DNA of 64,000 nt. Origin: Polaribacter sp. SA4-12 (GTDB lineage Bacteria; Bacteroidota; Bacteroidia; Flavobacteriales; Flavobacteriaceae). Positions 25,530 through 34,189 of the stretch are shown here, piece after piece; position 1 is the first letter of the stretch; each line of letters starts with the position of its first letter. The stretch covers positions 258,001 through 322,000 of the forward strand of contig NZ_CP019334.1 of NCBI RefSeq assembly GCF_002163675.1, in the 5' to 3' direction. A program made the translations under genes and the position numbers. The notes beneath the pieces are model-generated. The model saw nothing but the letters and a program-made list of their open reading frames with translations, did not search any database and was not told the origin of the DNA.

Positions 25530-26757
25530 ATATCGTTAATGCGCTTCTTAGTTTTGGTTCTATATAGGTGGTTTTTGGAGGCATTAATAAACCAGCATTT
25601 ACAATTTCTTTTAATTCATTAATTGTTGTTGGCAACATTCCAAAAGAAACTTTAAACGCTCCAGTATCTACTTTTGTTTTTAATTCTAAACTATCAGATT
25701 TATTTTGAGAATAGACAATTTTAGAAGCATTTCTAAGATCTTTAATGCCTAAAATTGGCTTTAAAACTGTAGTGTAAAGAATTTGAGAATCTAATTTACT
25801 TAATGCATCCGTAAAATCAATCGCCGATTTACGTAATGATAAAGTGTAAAACTCATTATTTAAATACATGCAAAAATGATGCTTCTCTTTTGGCTTGTAT
25901 AATTCTTGTCCACGATTTTCAATTCTGAAAAAGGTGTCTAATTCAATTAAAAATTCATTTGGCGTTAAACCGTTTAAATCTTTTATAAATCTATTAAATT
26001 CGTAAACACTTAACTCGCTTTCTGGTAATAAATAACTCATAAAAAAGTTGTAATCTTCTTCACCAGTATGATTTGGATTCTCTTTTGCTAAATTATTAGC
26101 CAATAAACAAGATGATGTTGATCTATGATGACCATCAGCAATATATAAGGTGTCTATTTCTTTAAAAGCTGCTACAATTTTATGAATATCCTCTTCATCA
26201 TCTACCACCCAAAGTAAATGAGAGTCTTTATCAGTTGTAGAAAATTCGTATTCTGCTCTTTGTTGTTTGTATTTCTTTATTACAGTTGCAATAACATCAT
26301 TATCAGGATACGTAAGTAGCACAGGTTCTGCATTAAAACCTGTGTTTTTTAAATAATTTTCAAATAACAGCTCTCTTTCCTTAAGAGTTCCTTCGTGTTT
26401 TTTAATTACGTTATTATTGTAATCATCAACAGAAGTTGCTGAAATTATTCCGCAGAAAACATTTGTAGCTGTTGTTTTTTGATAAATGTAAAAAGCAGGA
26501 GATTCATCTTGAGTGAAAATTTCATCCTCTTTAAATTCTAAATAACGATTGTGCACCAATTTAAAGCGTAATTCTCCAGAAATATCTTGTTTATGATATT
26601 TATATCCAGGATTTATAACATGTAAAAATGTATAAGGGTTAAATGCTAATTTTGAATTTAGCATTTCTGGCGTATAAATTTCATACGATTTAGATGAGAC
26701 TAAAGCGACTTTATCTCTATTGGATCTTACTGCTTTAAAAGGTTTTACAATTGCCAT
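25519..26757 (-). CDS. DUF1015 family protein
   Basis: A 412-aa soluble protein matching the SerB-like DUF1015 family: it starts with FKAVRSNRDKVALVSSKSYE and contains YIADGHHRSTSSCLLA, the family hallmark (HHR). In many bacteria it lies beside serA, as here (3-bp gap), so a link with serine or 2-hydroxyacid metabolism is suspected; the reaction is not established. Confidence 0.9.
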   Translation of the reverse strand: MAIVKPFKAVRSNRDKVALVSSKSYEIYTPEMLNSKLAFNPYTFLHVINPGYKYHKQDISGELRFKLVHNRYLEFKEDEIFTQDESPAFYIYQKTTATNVFCGIISATSVDDYNNNVIKKHEGTLKERELLFENYLKNTGFNAEPVLLTYPDNDVIATVIKKYKQQRAEYEFSTTDKDSHLLWVVDDEEDIHKIVAAFKEIDTLYIADGHHRSTSSCLLANNLAKENPNHTGEEDYNFFMSYLLPESELSVYEFNRFIKDLNGLTPNEFLIELDTFFRIENRGQELYKPKEKHHFCMYLNNEFYTLSLRKSAIDFTDALSKLDSQILYTTVLKPILGIKDLRNASKIVYSQNKSDSLELKTKVDTGAFKVSFGMLPTTINELKEIVNAGLLMPPKTTYIEPKLRSALTIYEF

Positions 26758-26760
26758 AAA

Positions 26761-27711
26761 TTAGCTCAATAATGCGATGATTTGTTGTGCTAATTCTAAG
26801 CTAATTCTATCTTGAGCTTCTTTTGTTCCTCCACCAATATGTGGTGTTAAAGAAATTTCTGGATTCATTAATAATTGAACAGCTGGTGAAGGTTCTGTTT
26901 CAAAAACATCTAAACCTGCAAACTGTACTTTACCAGTTTCTATTGCCATTACTAAATCTACTTCATGTAAAATACCACCTCTTGCAGTATTTATGATTCC
27001 AACACCATCTTTCATTTTTTCAAATTCTTTTTTGGTGATAATGTAATCGTCTTGTTCTGGTATATGTAAAGAAATAAAATCTGATTCTTTTAATAATTCT
27101 TCTTTATCAATTGTATCGATTGTAAAAGTAGATTTCTGTCCGTTAAAAAACTCTAAAGTTATAGGTGCACTTGTAACTTTATCATCATTTGCCAAAACAT
27201 TCATTCCTAATCCTATGGCAATTTTAGCAACTTCTTGTCCGACTTTACCAAAACCAATAATACCAATTGTTTTTCCTCTTAATTCTATTCCTTGAGAATA
27301 TGCTTTTTTCAAATCATTAAAACGAGAATCTCCTTCTAAAGGCATTTCTCTGTTAGATGAATGCAAGAATCTTACCATTCCAAAAAGGTGAGAAAAAACT
27401 AATTCGGCAACAGAACCAGAAGATGCATTAGGTGTATTAATTACGTGTAAACCATTGTCTTCTGCGTAATCAACATCAATATTATCTAAATCAATACCAC
27501 CACATCCAATTAGTTTTAAACTTGGGCAAGCTTCAATTAATTCTTGTCTTACTTGCGTAGAATTTCCTACTAAGATTGCATCAATATTGTTTTCGTTGAT
27601 GTAATTTTCTAATTGGTTTTGAGCAACTTTTACTGTAATTACTTCAAACCCTTTTTTTTCTAAAGCATCAATTCCGCTTTGTGATATTCCGTCGTTTGCT
27701 AATATTTTCAT
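26761..27711 (-). CDS. serA: D-3-phosphoglycerate dehydrogenase
   Basis: A 316-aa D-2-hydroxyacid dehydrogenase. The NAD-binding motif is GKTIGIIGFGKVGQEVA; the catalytic Arg is in NTARGGILHE, the Glu in DVFETEPSP and the His in LTPHIGGGT. The short form lacks a C-terminal ACT domain, so the classical serine feedback is not expected. It carries out the first step of serine synthesis, supported by the next upstream gene serC on the same strand (139 bp away). Confidence 0.9.
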   Translation of the reverse strand: MKILANDGISQSGIDALEKKGFEVITVKVAQNQLENYINENNIDAILVGNSTQVRQELIEACPSLKLIGCGGIDLDNIDVDYAEDNGLHVINTPNASSGSVAELVFSHLFGMVRFLHSSNREMPLEGDSRFNDLKKAYSQGIELRGKTIGIIGFGKVGQEVAKIAIGLGMNVLANDDKVTSAPITLEFFNGQKSTFTIDTIDKEELLKESDFISLHIPEQDDYIITKKEFEKMKDGVGIINTARGGILHEVDLVMAIETGKVQFAGLDVFETEPSPAVQLLMNPEISLTPHIGGGTKEAQDRISLELAQQIIALLS

Positions 27712-27786
27712 TCTAATTTCTTGTGTAATTGTTTAAAAGTTGAATTGTGTAATTGTTCTCAATCAAACTTTATATTTTTTAGGTTC

Positions 27787-27832
27787 AAAGGTTCAAGGTA
27801 AAGCTGTTGTAACTTTGCAACTTTGAGCCTTT
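27787..27832. repeat. Imperfect inverted repeat between serC and serA
   Basis: AAAGGTTCAAGG (27787-27798) and CTTTGAGCCTTT (27821-27832) pair with one mismatch and one possible wobble; GTTCAAAGGTTCAAGG is also locally repetitive. It is probably a small intergenic repeat. Confidence 0.4.
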
Positions 27833-27850
27833 GCTACTATTTTTACTTTA

Positions 27851-28912
27851 TTACTTTCTTTCTAATTCTTGCATTACATCCACCAAAGCCTGTACGCTAT
27901 ATAAAGGCAATGCATTATACATACTTGCTCTATAACCACCAACACTTCTATGTCCGTTTATTCCATTAATTCCTGCTGCTTCCCACATGTTGTTAAAAGT
28001 TTCTGTCAAACTTTCATCAGTTAAAACAAAAGTAGCATTCATGTTACTTCTATCTTCTTTGGCTACAACTCCTTTAAATAAAGGATTTCTGTCTATTTCA
28101 TTATATAAAAGAGCGGCTTTTTTATTGTTTACTTCTTCAATAAATTTAACTCCACCTAAATCTTTTAACCATTGTAAAGTAAGCATAGAAACATACACTG
28201 CAAATACAGAAGGTGTGTTAAACATACTGTCTTTATCAATATGAATTTGATAATTTAACATAGAAGGAATGTGTCTTTCTACTTTTCCTAAAATATATTC
28301 TTTTATGATCACTAAAGTTGCTCCTGCAGGACCCATATTTTTTTGAGCACCAGCATAAATTAAGTCGAATTTTTCAAAGTCTAATTGACGAGAAAAAATA
28401 TCTGAACTCATATCACAAACCAAAGGAATATTTGTTTCTGGAAAGGCTTTCATTTGAGTTCCTGCAACAGTATTATTACTTGTACAGTGAAAATAATCTG
28501 CATCTTCAGGAATTGAATATCCTTTAGGAATGTAATTATATCCTTTATCTTTAGAAGAACCAACTTCTACAACTTCACCAAATGCTTTGGCTTCTTTAAT
28601 TGCTTTATCAGACCAAGTTCCTGTATTTAAATACGCTGCTTTTTTATTCAATAAATTATAAGCAACCATTAAAAACTCTAAACTTGCACCACCTTGTAAA
28701 AACAATGCTTTGTAACCTTTATTCTCTAAGCCTAATAACTCTAAAGCTAAAGAACGTGCTTTTTCAATTACATCAACAAACGATTTACTTCTATGAGAAA
28801 TTTCTATTAATGATAAATTATCATCATTAAAATTTAGAATAGCTTCTGATGCTTTTTGTAAAACTTCTTGTGGTAAAATACAAGGACCTGCACTAAAATT
28901 ATGTTTTTTCAC
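27851..28912 (-). CDS. serC: Phosphoserine aminotransferase
   Basis: A 353-aa class V PLP aminotransferase making phosphoserine from 3-phosphohydroxypyruvate and glutamate. It starts KKHNFSAGPCILPQEV, with GGASLEFLMV (PLP phosphate), CDMSSDIFSR, YAGAQKNMGPAG (Schiff-base Lys) and the C-terminal GHRSVGGYRASMYNA, which binds the substrate phosphate. Normal length. It works with serA next to it; serB was not seen in the window. Confidence 0.96.
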   Translation of the reverse strand: MKKHNFSAGPCILPQEVLQKASEAILNFNDDNLSLIEISHRSKSFVDVIEKARSLALELLGLENKGYKALFLQGGASLEFLMVAYNLLNKKAAYLNTGTWSDKAIKEAKAFGEVVEVGSSKDKGYNYIPKGYSIPEDADYFHCTSNNTVAGTQMKAFPETNIPLVCDMSSDIFSRQLDFEKFDLIYAGAQKNMGPAGATLVIIKEYILGKVERHIPSMLNYQIHIDKDSMFNTPSVFAVYVSMLTLQWLKDLGGVKFIEEVNNKKAALLYNEIDRNPLFKGVVAKEDRSNMNATFVLTDESLTETFNNMWEAAGINGINGHRSVGGYRASMYNALPLYSVQALVDVMQELERK

Positions 28913-29002
28913 GTGAATAAACTTAGGTTAAATTTCTTTTATTAATTAAGTCAGTAAATATGCTGACCTTGGTTTTTTACTATTAAAATTCCTCTAAGAG
29001 GA

Positions 29003-30064
29003 TTATATTTTTGATAAAAAATCTAAAGTATTCACTCCATCTGCATAATCTGTTAACTTCGGATGTTGTGTTTGTCCAAAAGCAATTTCATCTTCTATAA
29101 AATCTTTGGCAACAATACATTGTATTTTTTCTTTATCTTGATTTAATTTTATTTTTAAATCTGTTTCATTCTCATAATACTCATAAAAAATAGTTGCAAT
29201 AGGAGAGGAGTAGCTTTTATCTTCCTTAATCATTAGAAAACCATTTTCTAATAAATCGAATAAACTCATTAAGTATACAGCTTTATTATAGTCATAATTA
29301 TTAGCGTATTTCGCATTATTAATCATGTCTTTTTTAGCATACATTCCTGTAAAAAAGGCATCAAAATTATAATCTTTTGGTACATATAATTTTGAAACAT
29401 TTCTACAACCTAATCCAAAATACTGAAAAACATCATCAGATAATTGTATAAAATCTTCTTCAGTTTCTTTTCCAGTGATAACTGCCACAGAATTTCTACT
29501 TTTTCTAATAATATTTGGTTTATTTTTAAAATAAAATTCAAAATAACGCGCAGTATTATCGCTTCCAGTAGCGATTACAGCATCAAAATCTGTCAGTTTT
29601 TCTTCCGTAAAAGTGATTTTTCCCTTAAAACTTACTTCAACATACTCTAAATACTTTGCTAAAAAGGGTAAAAGGTGTTTATCATTAGAAGATTGCTTAA
29701 CCAACACTGAGTGACCAGAGATTAAGACTGATAGAAAATCATGAAACCCAACTAAAGGAATGTTTCCTGCCATAATAATGGCTACCTTTTTTGGTGAATC
29801 TATATTTAAATTATGGTCTTTAGTAAATGTGTTTAAGTTACTTTCTGTTAGTGCTTTACTTAAGCTGTTTAATGAAAATAAGATGTTCTCTTTCGTAAAC
29901 CAAGAGTTCTTTTCTTGAGCAATTTTCATTTGATGTAAAAAACCATCGAAAAAGATTTCATTATGTTCAATACTATCGATTTTTTTTATATTATCGACAG
30001 AAAACTGACTTAAAAAGTCCCCTAATTTTGCGAATGCAGTAATTCTGTTTTGAATACTATTCAT
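29003..30064 (-). CDS. LuxC-type acyl-CoA reductase family protein
   Basis: 353 aa. It contains VAIIMAGNIPLVGFHDFLS and ATGSDNTARYFEFYF, typical of the LuxC/acyl-CoA reductase family of aldehyde-dehydrogenase-like enzymes, with the probable nucleophile Cys in QYFGLGCRNVSKLYVP. The family reduces acyl-CoA or acyl thioesters to aldehydes with NADPH. No luxD, luxE or luciferase gene is nearby, so light production is not implied. It is transcribed away from the ferredoxin gene through overlapping promoters (30093-30114). Confidence 0.85.
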   Translation of the reverse strand: MNSIQNRITAFAKLGDFLSQFSVDNIKKIDSIEHNEIFFDGFLHQMKIAQEKNSWFTKENILFSLNSLSKALTESNLNTFTKDHNLNIDSPKKVAIIMAGNIPLVGFHDFLSVLISGHSVLVKQSSNDKHLLPFLAKYLEYVEVSFKGKITFTEEKLTDFDAVIATGSDNTARYFEFYFKNKPNIIRKSRNSVAVITGKETEEDFIQLSDDVFQYFGLGCRNVSKLYVPKDYNFDAFFTGMYAKKDMINNAKYANNYDYNKAVYLMSLFDLLENGFLMIKEDKSYSSPIATIFYEYYENETDLKIKLNQDKEKIQCIVAKDFIEDEIAFGQTQHPKLTDYADGVNTLDFLSKI

Positions 30065-30068
30065 TTAT

Positions 30069-30100
30069 TTTGGTTGTCTATGATTTTGGCTTTATTTTTG
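30069..30100 (+). promoter_or_regulatory. Promoter of the ferredoxin gene
   Basis: TTTG (30069-30072), a 20-bp spacer and TATTTTTG (30093-30100). The -7 box runs into a TTTGC-AATC-GCAAA palindrome (30097-30110) shared with the opposing promoter. Confidence 0.65.
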
Positions 30101-30106
30101 CAATCG

Positions 30107-30114
30107 CAAAGGTA
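30107..30114 (-). promoter_or_regulatory. -7 box for the acyl-CoA reductase gene
   Basis: TACCTTTG on the minus strand, 42 bp before the reductase ATG. Its predicted start point lies inside the opposing ferredoxin promoter, so the two are face to face. Confidence 0.55.
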
Positions 30115-30134
30115 CAAAAACAGAACAGAAAATT

Positions 30135-30485
30135 ATGGCAATTATAATAACAGATGAATGTATAAATTGTGGGGCATGTGAACCAGAATGTCCTAACACT
30201 GCAATTTATGAAGGAGCAGATGATTGGAAATATTCAGATGGAACAGATTTAAAAGGAAATGCAGTATTGCCAAATGGTAAGTCTGTAAATGCTGATGAAG
30301 ATCAAGAACCAGTTTCTGATGAAATTTATTACATCGTTCCGGATAAGTGTACAGAGTGTAAAGGTTTTCATGATGAGCCACAATGTGCTGCAGTATGTCC
30401 AGTAGATTGTTGTGTGCCAGATGACGATGTTGTAGAAACAGAAGAAGAATTGTTAGCTAAACAAAGCTTTATGCATAACGAGTAA
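30135..30485 (+). CDS. 2[4Fe-4S] ferredoxin
   Basis: A 116-aa electron carrier. The first cluster motif is C9-x2-C12-x2-C15-x3-C19-P; the second is [20 protein letters not shown] (CxxC, an 8-residue insert, then CxxxCP). The acidic region between and the C-terminal tail ([15 protein letters not shown]) fit the bacterial FdxN/YfhL-type group. It has its own promoter and terminator. Its redox partner is not evident; the divergent acyl-CoA reductase is the neighbour but normally uses NADPH. Confidence 0.92.
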   Translation: MAIIITDECINCGACEPECPNTAIYEGADDWKYSDGTDLKGNAVLPNGKSVNADEDQEPVSDEIYYIVPDKCTECKGFHDEPQCAAVCPVDCCVPDDDVVETEEELLAKQSFMHNE

Positions 30486-30511
30486 ATAAAAGTATAGACT
30501 TTTATAAATAA

Positions 30512-30542
30512 AAAAATCCTGAACAATTGTTCAGGATTTTTT
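30512..30542 (+). terminator. Terminator of the ferredoxin gene
   Basis: A perfect palindrome with core ATCCTGAACAATTGTTCAGG and A/T runs outside on both sides. Confidence 0.8.
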
Positions 30543-30579
30543 ATGCCATTTATTTAAAATGTAATTTTTTAAAAAATTA

Positions 30580-30610
30580 AAACCCCCAAAGCTTAATGCT
30601 TTGGGGGTTT
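30580..30610 (-). terminator. Terminator of TonB receptor 1
   Basis: AAACCCCCAAAGC / GCTTTGGGGGTTT with a 5-nt loop; a near-identical hairpin follows receptor 2 at 34122-34153, part of the tandem duplication. Confidence 0.85.
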
Positions 30611-30647
30611 CGTTTTCAAATAATCAATTCAAAATAATTATTTAAGT

Positions 30648-33362
30648 TTAAAATTGGTAATTTATTGATAAGTTAAACATAGTACCTAATTGACTAAAGT
30701 GAGAACCATCATAAGTCATTTGAGAATAACGACCATTAAATGTAATCGCATTCGATTCATTTTCAAGTTGAGTTAATCCAGAACCACCATTTGCAATTGA
30801 AATTACACTTGTATCATCAATGATTGCTTGTCCTGCTGCATTGTCTGCTTTAAACGCCCATTCTGGTAATACATTTAATAAATTATTTACATTTAATGCA
30901 ATCGATAATTTATCAGTAGCCTGATAATTTATTGCTAAATCTGTTACAATTTTAGGTGTAAACTCAGTTCTTAAACCATCACTCATAAACTTTTGTCTAA
31001 ATGTTGTTTTACCGAAGTACGTATTGTTTAAAGAAAGACCCCATTTATTGATATCATAGTTTGCTCCTAAGATCCATTTTGTTTTTGGTCTAGAAGTAAA
31101 CATTAAAGCTAAATTAGATCTGTCAAGAACAGGATATGCAGTTGTAGAACCATCATCCTCTTTAACATCAATTGTAGGCACATCTTCTGTTCTTTTGTTT
31201 TCAATAGTATAGTTTCCTGAAAGGTTTAAAGCTAGTTTACCTTCTCCAATCTCAATATTTGAAATACCAGAGACAAAATCAATACCAGATGTAGTAGTAT
31301 CAAATCCATTAATAAAAAATTGATTTTTACCAATTTGATTTGTATAAATTACTCTGTCTTCAACATCAATTTTATAATAATCAATTGTGAAGTTTATGTT
31401 ATTTGATAATTTACCACCAAAACCAAATGTTAAGTTTGTAGATTTTTCAGGTTTAAGTGCTGGTATTCCTAATTCTCTTGCTTTAGGAGATACATTATTT
31501 ACTAAACCAACAACATCAATTCCTCCACCATCAGCAAAAGAATATTGAGATTTTTCAGTATAAATTTGGTGTAAACTTGGTGCTCTAAATCCAGAAGAAA
31601 CTGAACCTCTCATTGTTAATTTATTAGATAATTTGTAACGAGAACTAAATTTGTATACAAATGTATTTCCAAAATCAGAGTAATTTTCACCACGTACAGT
31701 ACCACTTAATAAAAAGTCGTCAGATACATCATAATCTAAACTAAAATATCCTCCTAAGTTATATCTATTAAAGATTCCTGAATTTACTGGGTCATTTCCT
31801 GAAAATGAATCTGAACCACCACCTTCATAAGAAGATGCTTTTCCAGCAATTATTTCGAAATTTTCATTTCTAAACTCTGCTCCCATACCAATACTAACTT
31901 TGTCAGAAAGAAGTCTAGATACATCTAAATTCCCTACTAAATGGTTAAAAGAGGTTCCTCCTGGATCAAAACTTGTTGGACTAAGTTCTTGGTAACCTAC
32001 ACTTGCATTATGAGAATTATTTACTTTATATGTTTGTTCGTTACCTCCAAGAGTAATACTTGCATCAACATTCCAATCATTTACCTTTCTTGTAATACCT
32101 AATGTAGCATTATAATCATTTAATACACCTTCAAAAGTTGGTACATACCCATCAAATCCACCTGCCTGATCAGAAGGAAATAAATCTTGTAAATAAGCTA
32201 AATCTCCAGTTGCAATTTTCCAATAAGGAGTTCTGTAATTAGCATAAGAATTTACTTTTTTAAATACATATGCTGCATTAAAATATAGTCTAGATTCTTC
32301 AGATAAGTCATAACCACCGTTGATTAAAAATTTAGTTGCTACAGTCTCAGGAGAACCGTTAACGTTTCCTGCATCTGGTTTACGAGACAAGAACTCTTCA
32401 ACATCTGCTAAAGGTGCTCCAAAACCTGTACCACCAAATGCTTCTCCTTTAGCACTTACTGTTCCTGGTCTGTTCGCTAATCCTACTTTAGAAAAGTCAA
32501 CAGTATAGTTAATAAATCCTTTATCGTCACCAATAGAAGATCCGTTATTAATACTAATTCCAAACATCTCTCCATCTCCTTCAGAAGTAACACCTGTTCT
32601 TAAAGTTGCAGAACCTCTATTTACATCGTCTTTTAAAATAATGTTTATTACACCTGCAATGGCATCAGAACCATATTGTGCAGATGCTCCGTCTCTTAAT
32701 ACTTGTATACTTTTAATAGCATCTACAGGTATTGCAGAAATGTCAGTTCCTGTTTCACCACGTCCTGGGGAATCTTGCGTATATAATAATGCACTAACGT
32801 TTTTACGTTTTCCATTAATTAACACTAATGTTCTACTTGGTCCCATATTTCTAATTTCATACGGGTCTAATAAAGAGGTTGCATCATTTACTGGAGTTTG
32901 TACTGTATTAAATGAAGGTATTCTAAATTGTAACGCCTTATCAAAAGTATTTTGACCTGTAGACATTAACTCTTTAATGCCAACAACATCAATTGGTAAT
33001 GGACTATCTACATTACTTCTAGGTGCAGTTCTAGAACCAGTAACAACAACTTCATCTAAAGCATTATCTTCATTAACAACAATAGTTAAATAAGAAGGCT
33101 GAATTACTTTTATGTTTTTTGTTTTAAAACCCATAGAAGAAATAACTAAAGTTGTTGGCAAACTCTTAACATTAATGTTAAACTCACCATTATCATCTGT
33201 AGTAGCTCCATTAGAAGTTCCTTTTTCCACAACATTCATATATGGCAATCCTTCACCAGATGAATCCGTTACTTTACCTTTTATTGTTTGCGCCATGAAT
33301 CCTAATGGAAGCATAAACATAAAAGCAATTGTACAAAATTTTAATAAATACTTTTGTCTCAT
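30648..33362 (-). CDS. TonB-dependent receptor (duplicate 1)
   Basis: 904 aa: signal peptide (MRQKYLLKFCTIAFMFMLPL...FMAQ), a CarboxypepD_reg-like beta-sandwich (about residues 26-105, GKVTDSSGEGLPYMNVVEKG), a plug domain (VTGSRTAPRSN; LVLINGKRKN; VLRDGASAQYGSDAIAGVIN) and a 22-strand barrel ending FNLSINYQF with a terminal aromatic. It moves an unknown ligand across the outer membrane using TonB energy. It is clearly a paralogue of the next receptor, with near-identical leader and first 100 residues. No SusD partner gene is present, so a siderophore, metal or peptide ligand is as likely as a glycan. Confidence 0.92.
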   Translation of the reverse strand: MRQKYLLKFCTIAFMFMLPLGFMAQTIKGKVTDSSGEGLPYMNVVEKGTSNGATTDDNGEFNINVKSLPTTLVISSMGFKTKNIKVIQPSYLTIVVNEDNALDEVVVTGSRTAPRSNVDSPLPIDVVGIKELMSTGQNTFDKALQFRIPSFNTVQTPVNDATSLLDPYEIRNMGPSRTLVLINGKRKNVSALLYTQDSPGRGETGTDISAIPVDAIKSIQVLRDGASAQYGSDAIAGVINIILKDDVNRGSATLRTGVTSEGDGEMFGISINNGSSIGDDKGFINYTVDFSKVGLANRPGTVSAKGEAFGGTGFGAPLADVEEFLSRKPDAGNVNGSPETVATKFLINGGYDLSEESRLYFNAAYVFKKVNSYANYRTPYWKIATGDLAYLQDLFPSDQAGGFDGYVPTFEGVLNDYNATLGITRKVNDWNVDASITLGGNEQTYKVNNSHNASVGYQELSPTSFDPGGTSFNHLVGNLDVSRLLSDKVSIGMGAEFRNENFEIIAGKASSYEGGGSDSFSGNDPVNSGIFNRYNLGGYFSLDYDVSDDFLLSGTVRGENYSDFGNTFVYKFSSRYKLSNKLTMRGSVSSGFRAPSLHQIYTEKSQYSFADGGGIDVVGLVNNVSPKARELGIPALKPEKSTNLTFGFGGKLSNNINFTIDYYKIDVEDRVIYTNQIGKNQFFINGFDTTTSGIDFVSGISNIEIGEGKLALNLSGNYTIENKRTEDVPTIDVKEDDGSTTAYPVLDRSNLALMFTSRPKTKWILGANYDINKWGLSLNNTYFGKTTFRQKFMSDGLRTEFTPKIVTDLAINYQATDKLSIALNVNNLLNVLPEWAFKADNAAGQAIIDDTSVISIANGGSGLTQLENESNAITFNGRYSQMTYDGSHFSQLGTMFNLSINYQF

Positions 33363-33520
33363 AAATAAATTATTAGTTAATAAATAGTGGTTAATTAGTT
33401 CTTACTTTATTAAGAAAAGAAGAACTCATTTATTACATAAGACAGAAAAAGAAAAAGCATACTCTTTAAAATTTTATTTTTTTCAAAGAAATTGATAAAA
33501 AGTAATTATTTCCCTAATAT

Positions 33521-34055
33521 TTAGAGCTTAATATTTAATTTTATGTAATAAAATGATCTATTTGTTTCAATTTATTTAGTATTTATTAATCTAATATTAT
33601 CAGTAAAACTATTTTATTCAGAGGGATAGATGTTAAACAATTTAATAGCACATAATTGTAGATTTCTGGTAGTATTTAATTGTTAACTAAAATGTAAGTC
33701 GGTTGTTATTTAAGGTTGATAATTATCTGTATATGCTTTTAATCTCTCAATTTTTGAATTATTAAAATTAGAGATGTCTTGACTTATTTGCCAATCGATT
33801 AATTTAATTTCACTAAATCTGGTGAAGTTTAATGATGTTTTAAGTCTTTTGTATTCGTAATTTAGACCAACGTTTTTGCCAAGTTAAAATCAAACAAACA
33901 CTAGTCGTTTTCGTATTTATACCATTCGAAAAAAACGGTTACGTTTTCTACTCCAAAACCTAAATTTAGTGTCGATGCATCAAAATTTCTACTTAAAATG
34001 ATTTGATTTTAATAGAAACAAGGTAAGTACCTATAGAAGCTTTAAAATTATTACC
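33521..34055 (-). pseudogene. Decayed 3' fragment of a TonB receptor
   Basis: This stretch aligns by eye with 36976-37663, the last 230 codons of the STN-containing receptor, starting from the same stop codon (33521-33523). Shared blocks include AAAATGTAAGTCGGTTGTTA and TTAATGATGTTTTAAG. It has many substitutions and frame breaks, plus one 153-bp deletion whose ends match a pair of ACCAA direct repeats in the intact gene (37321 and 37474). The 5' two-thirds are absent. It is a leftover of the tandem duplication that made receptors 1 and 2. Confidence 0.85.
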
Positions 34056-34121
34056 TTGTTGTTCCATAAATAAATAGTGTTAGCTGTATCACTATTTCAG
34101 GACGAGACACCTTTTTTTATT

Positions 34122-34153
34122 AAAACCCCCAAGTCTTAAGATTTGGGGGTTTT
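34122..34153 (-). terminator. Terminator of TonB receptor 2
   Basis: AAAACCCCCAA / TTTGGGGGTTTT stem (one G-U), a paralogue of the hairpin at 30580-30610. Confidence 0.85.
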
Positions 34154-34189
34154 ATTTTTCAATATTATTCAGGGGACTTTGTCTATTTA

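Noticed and set aside
29003..30064. Bioluminescence (lux) operon
   Set aside because: The LuxC-type reductase has no luxA, luxB, luxD or luxE neighbours; the family is wider than light production.
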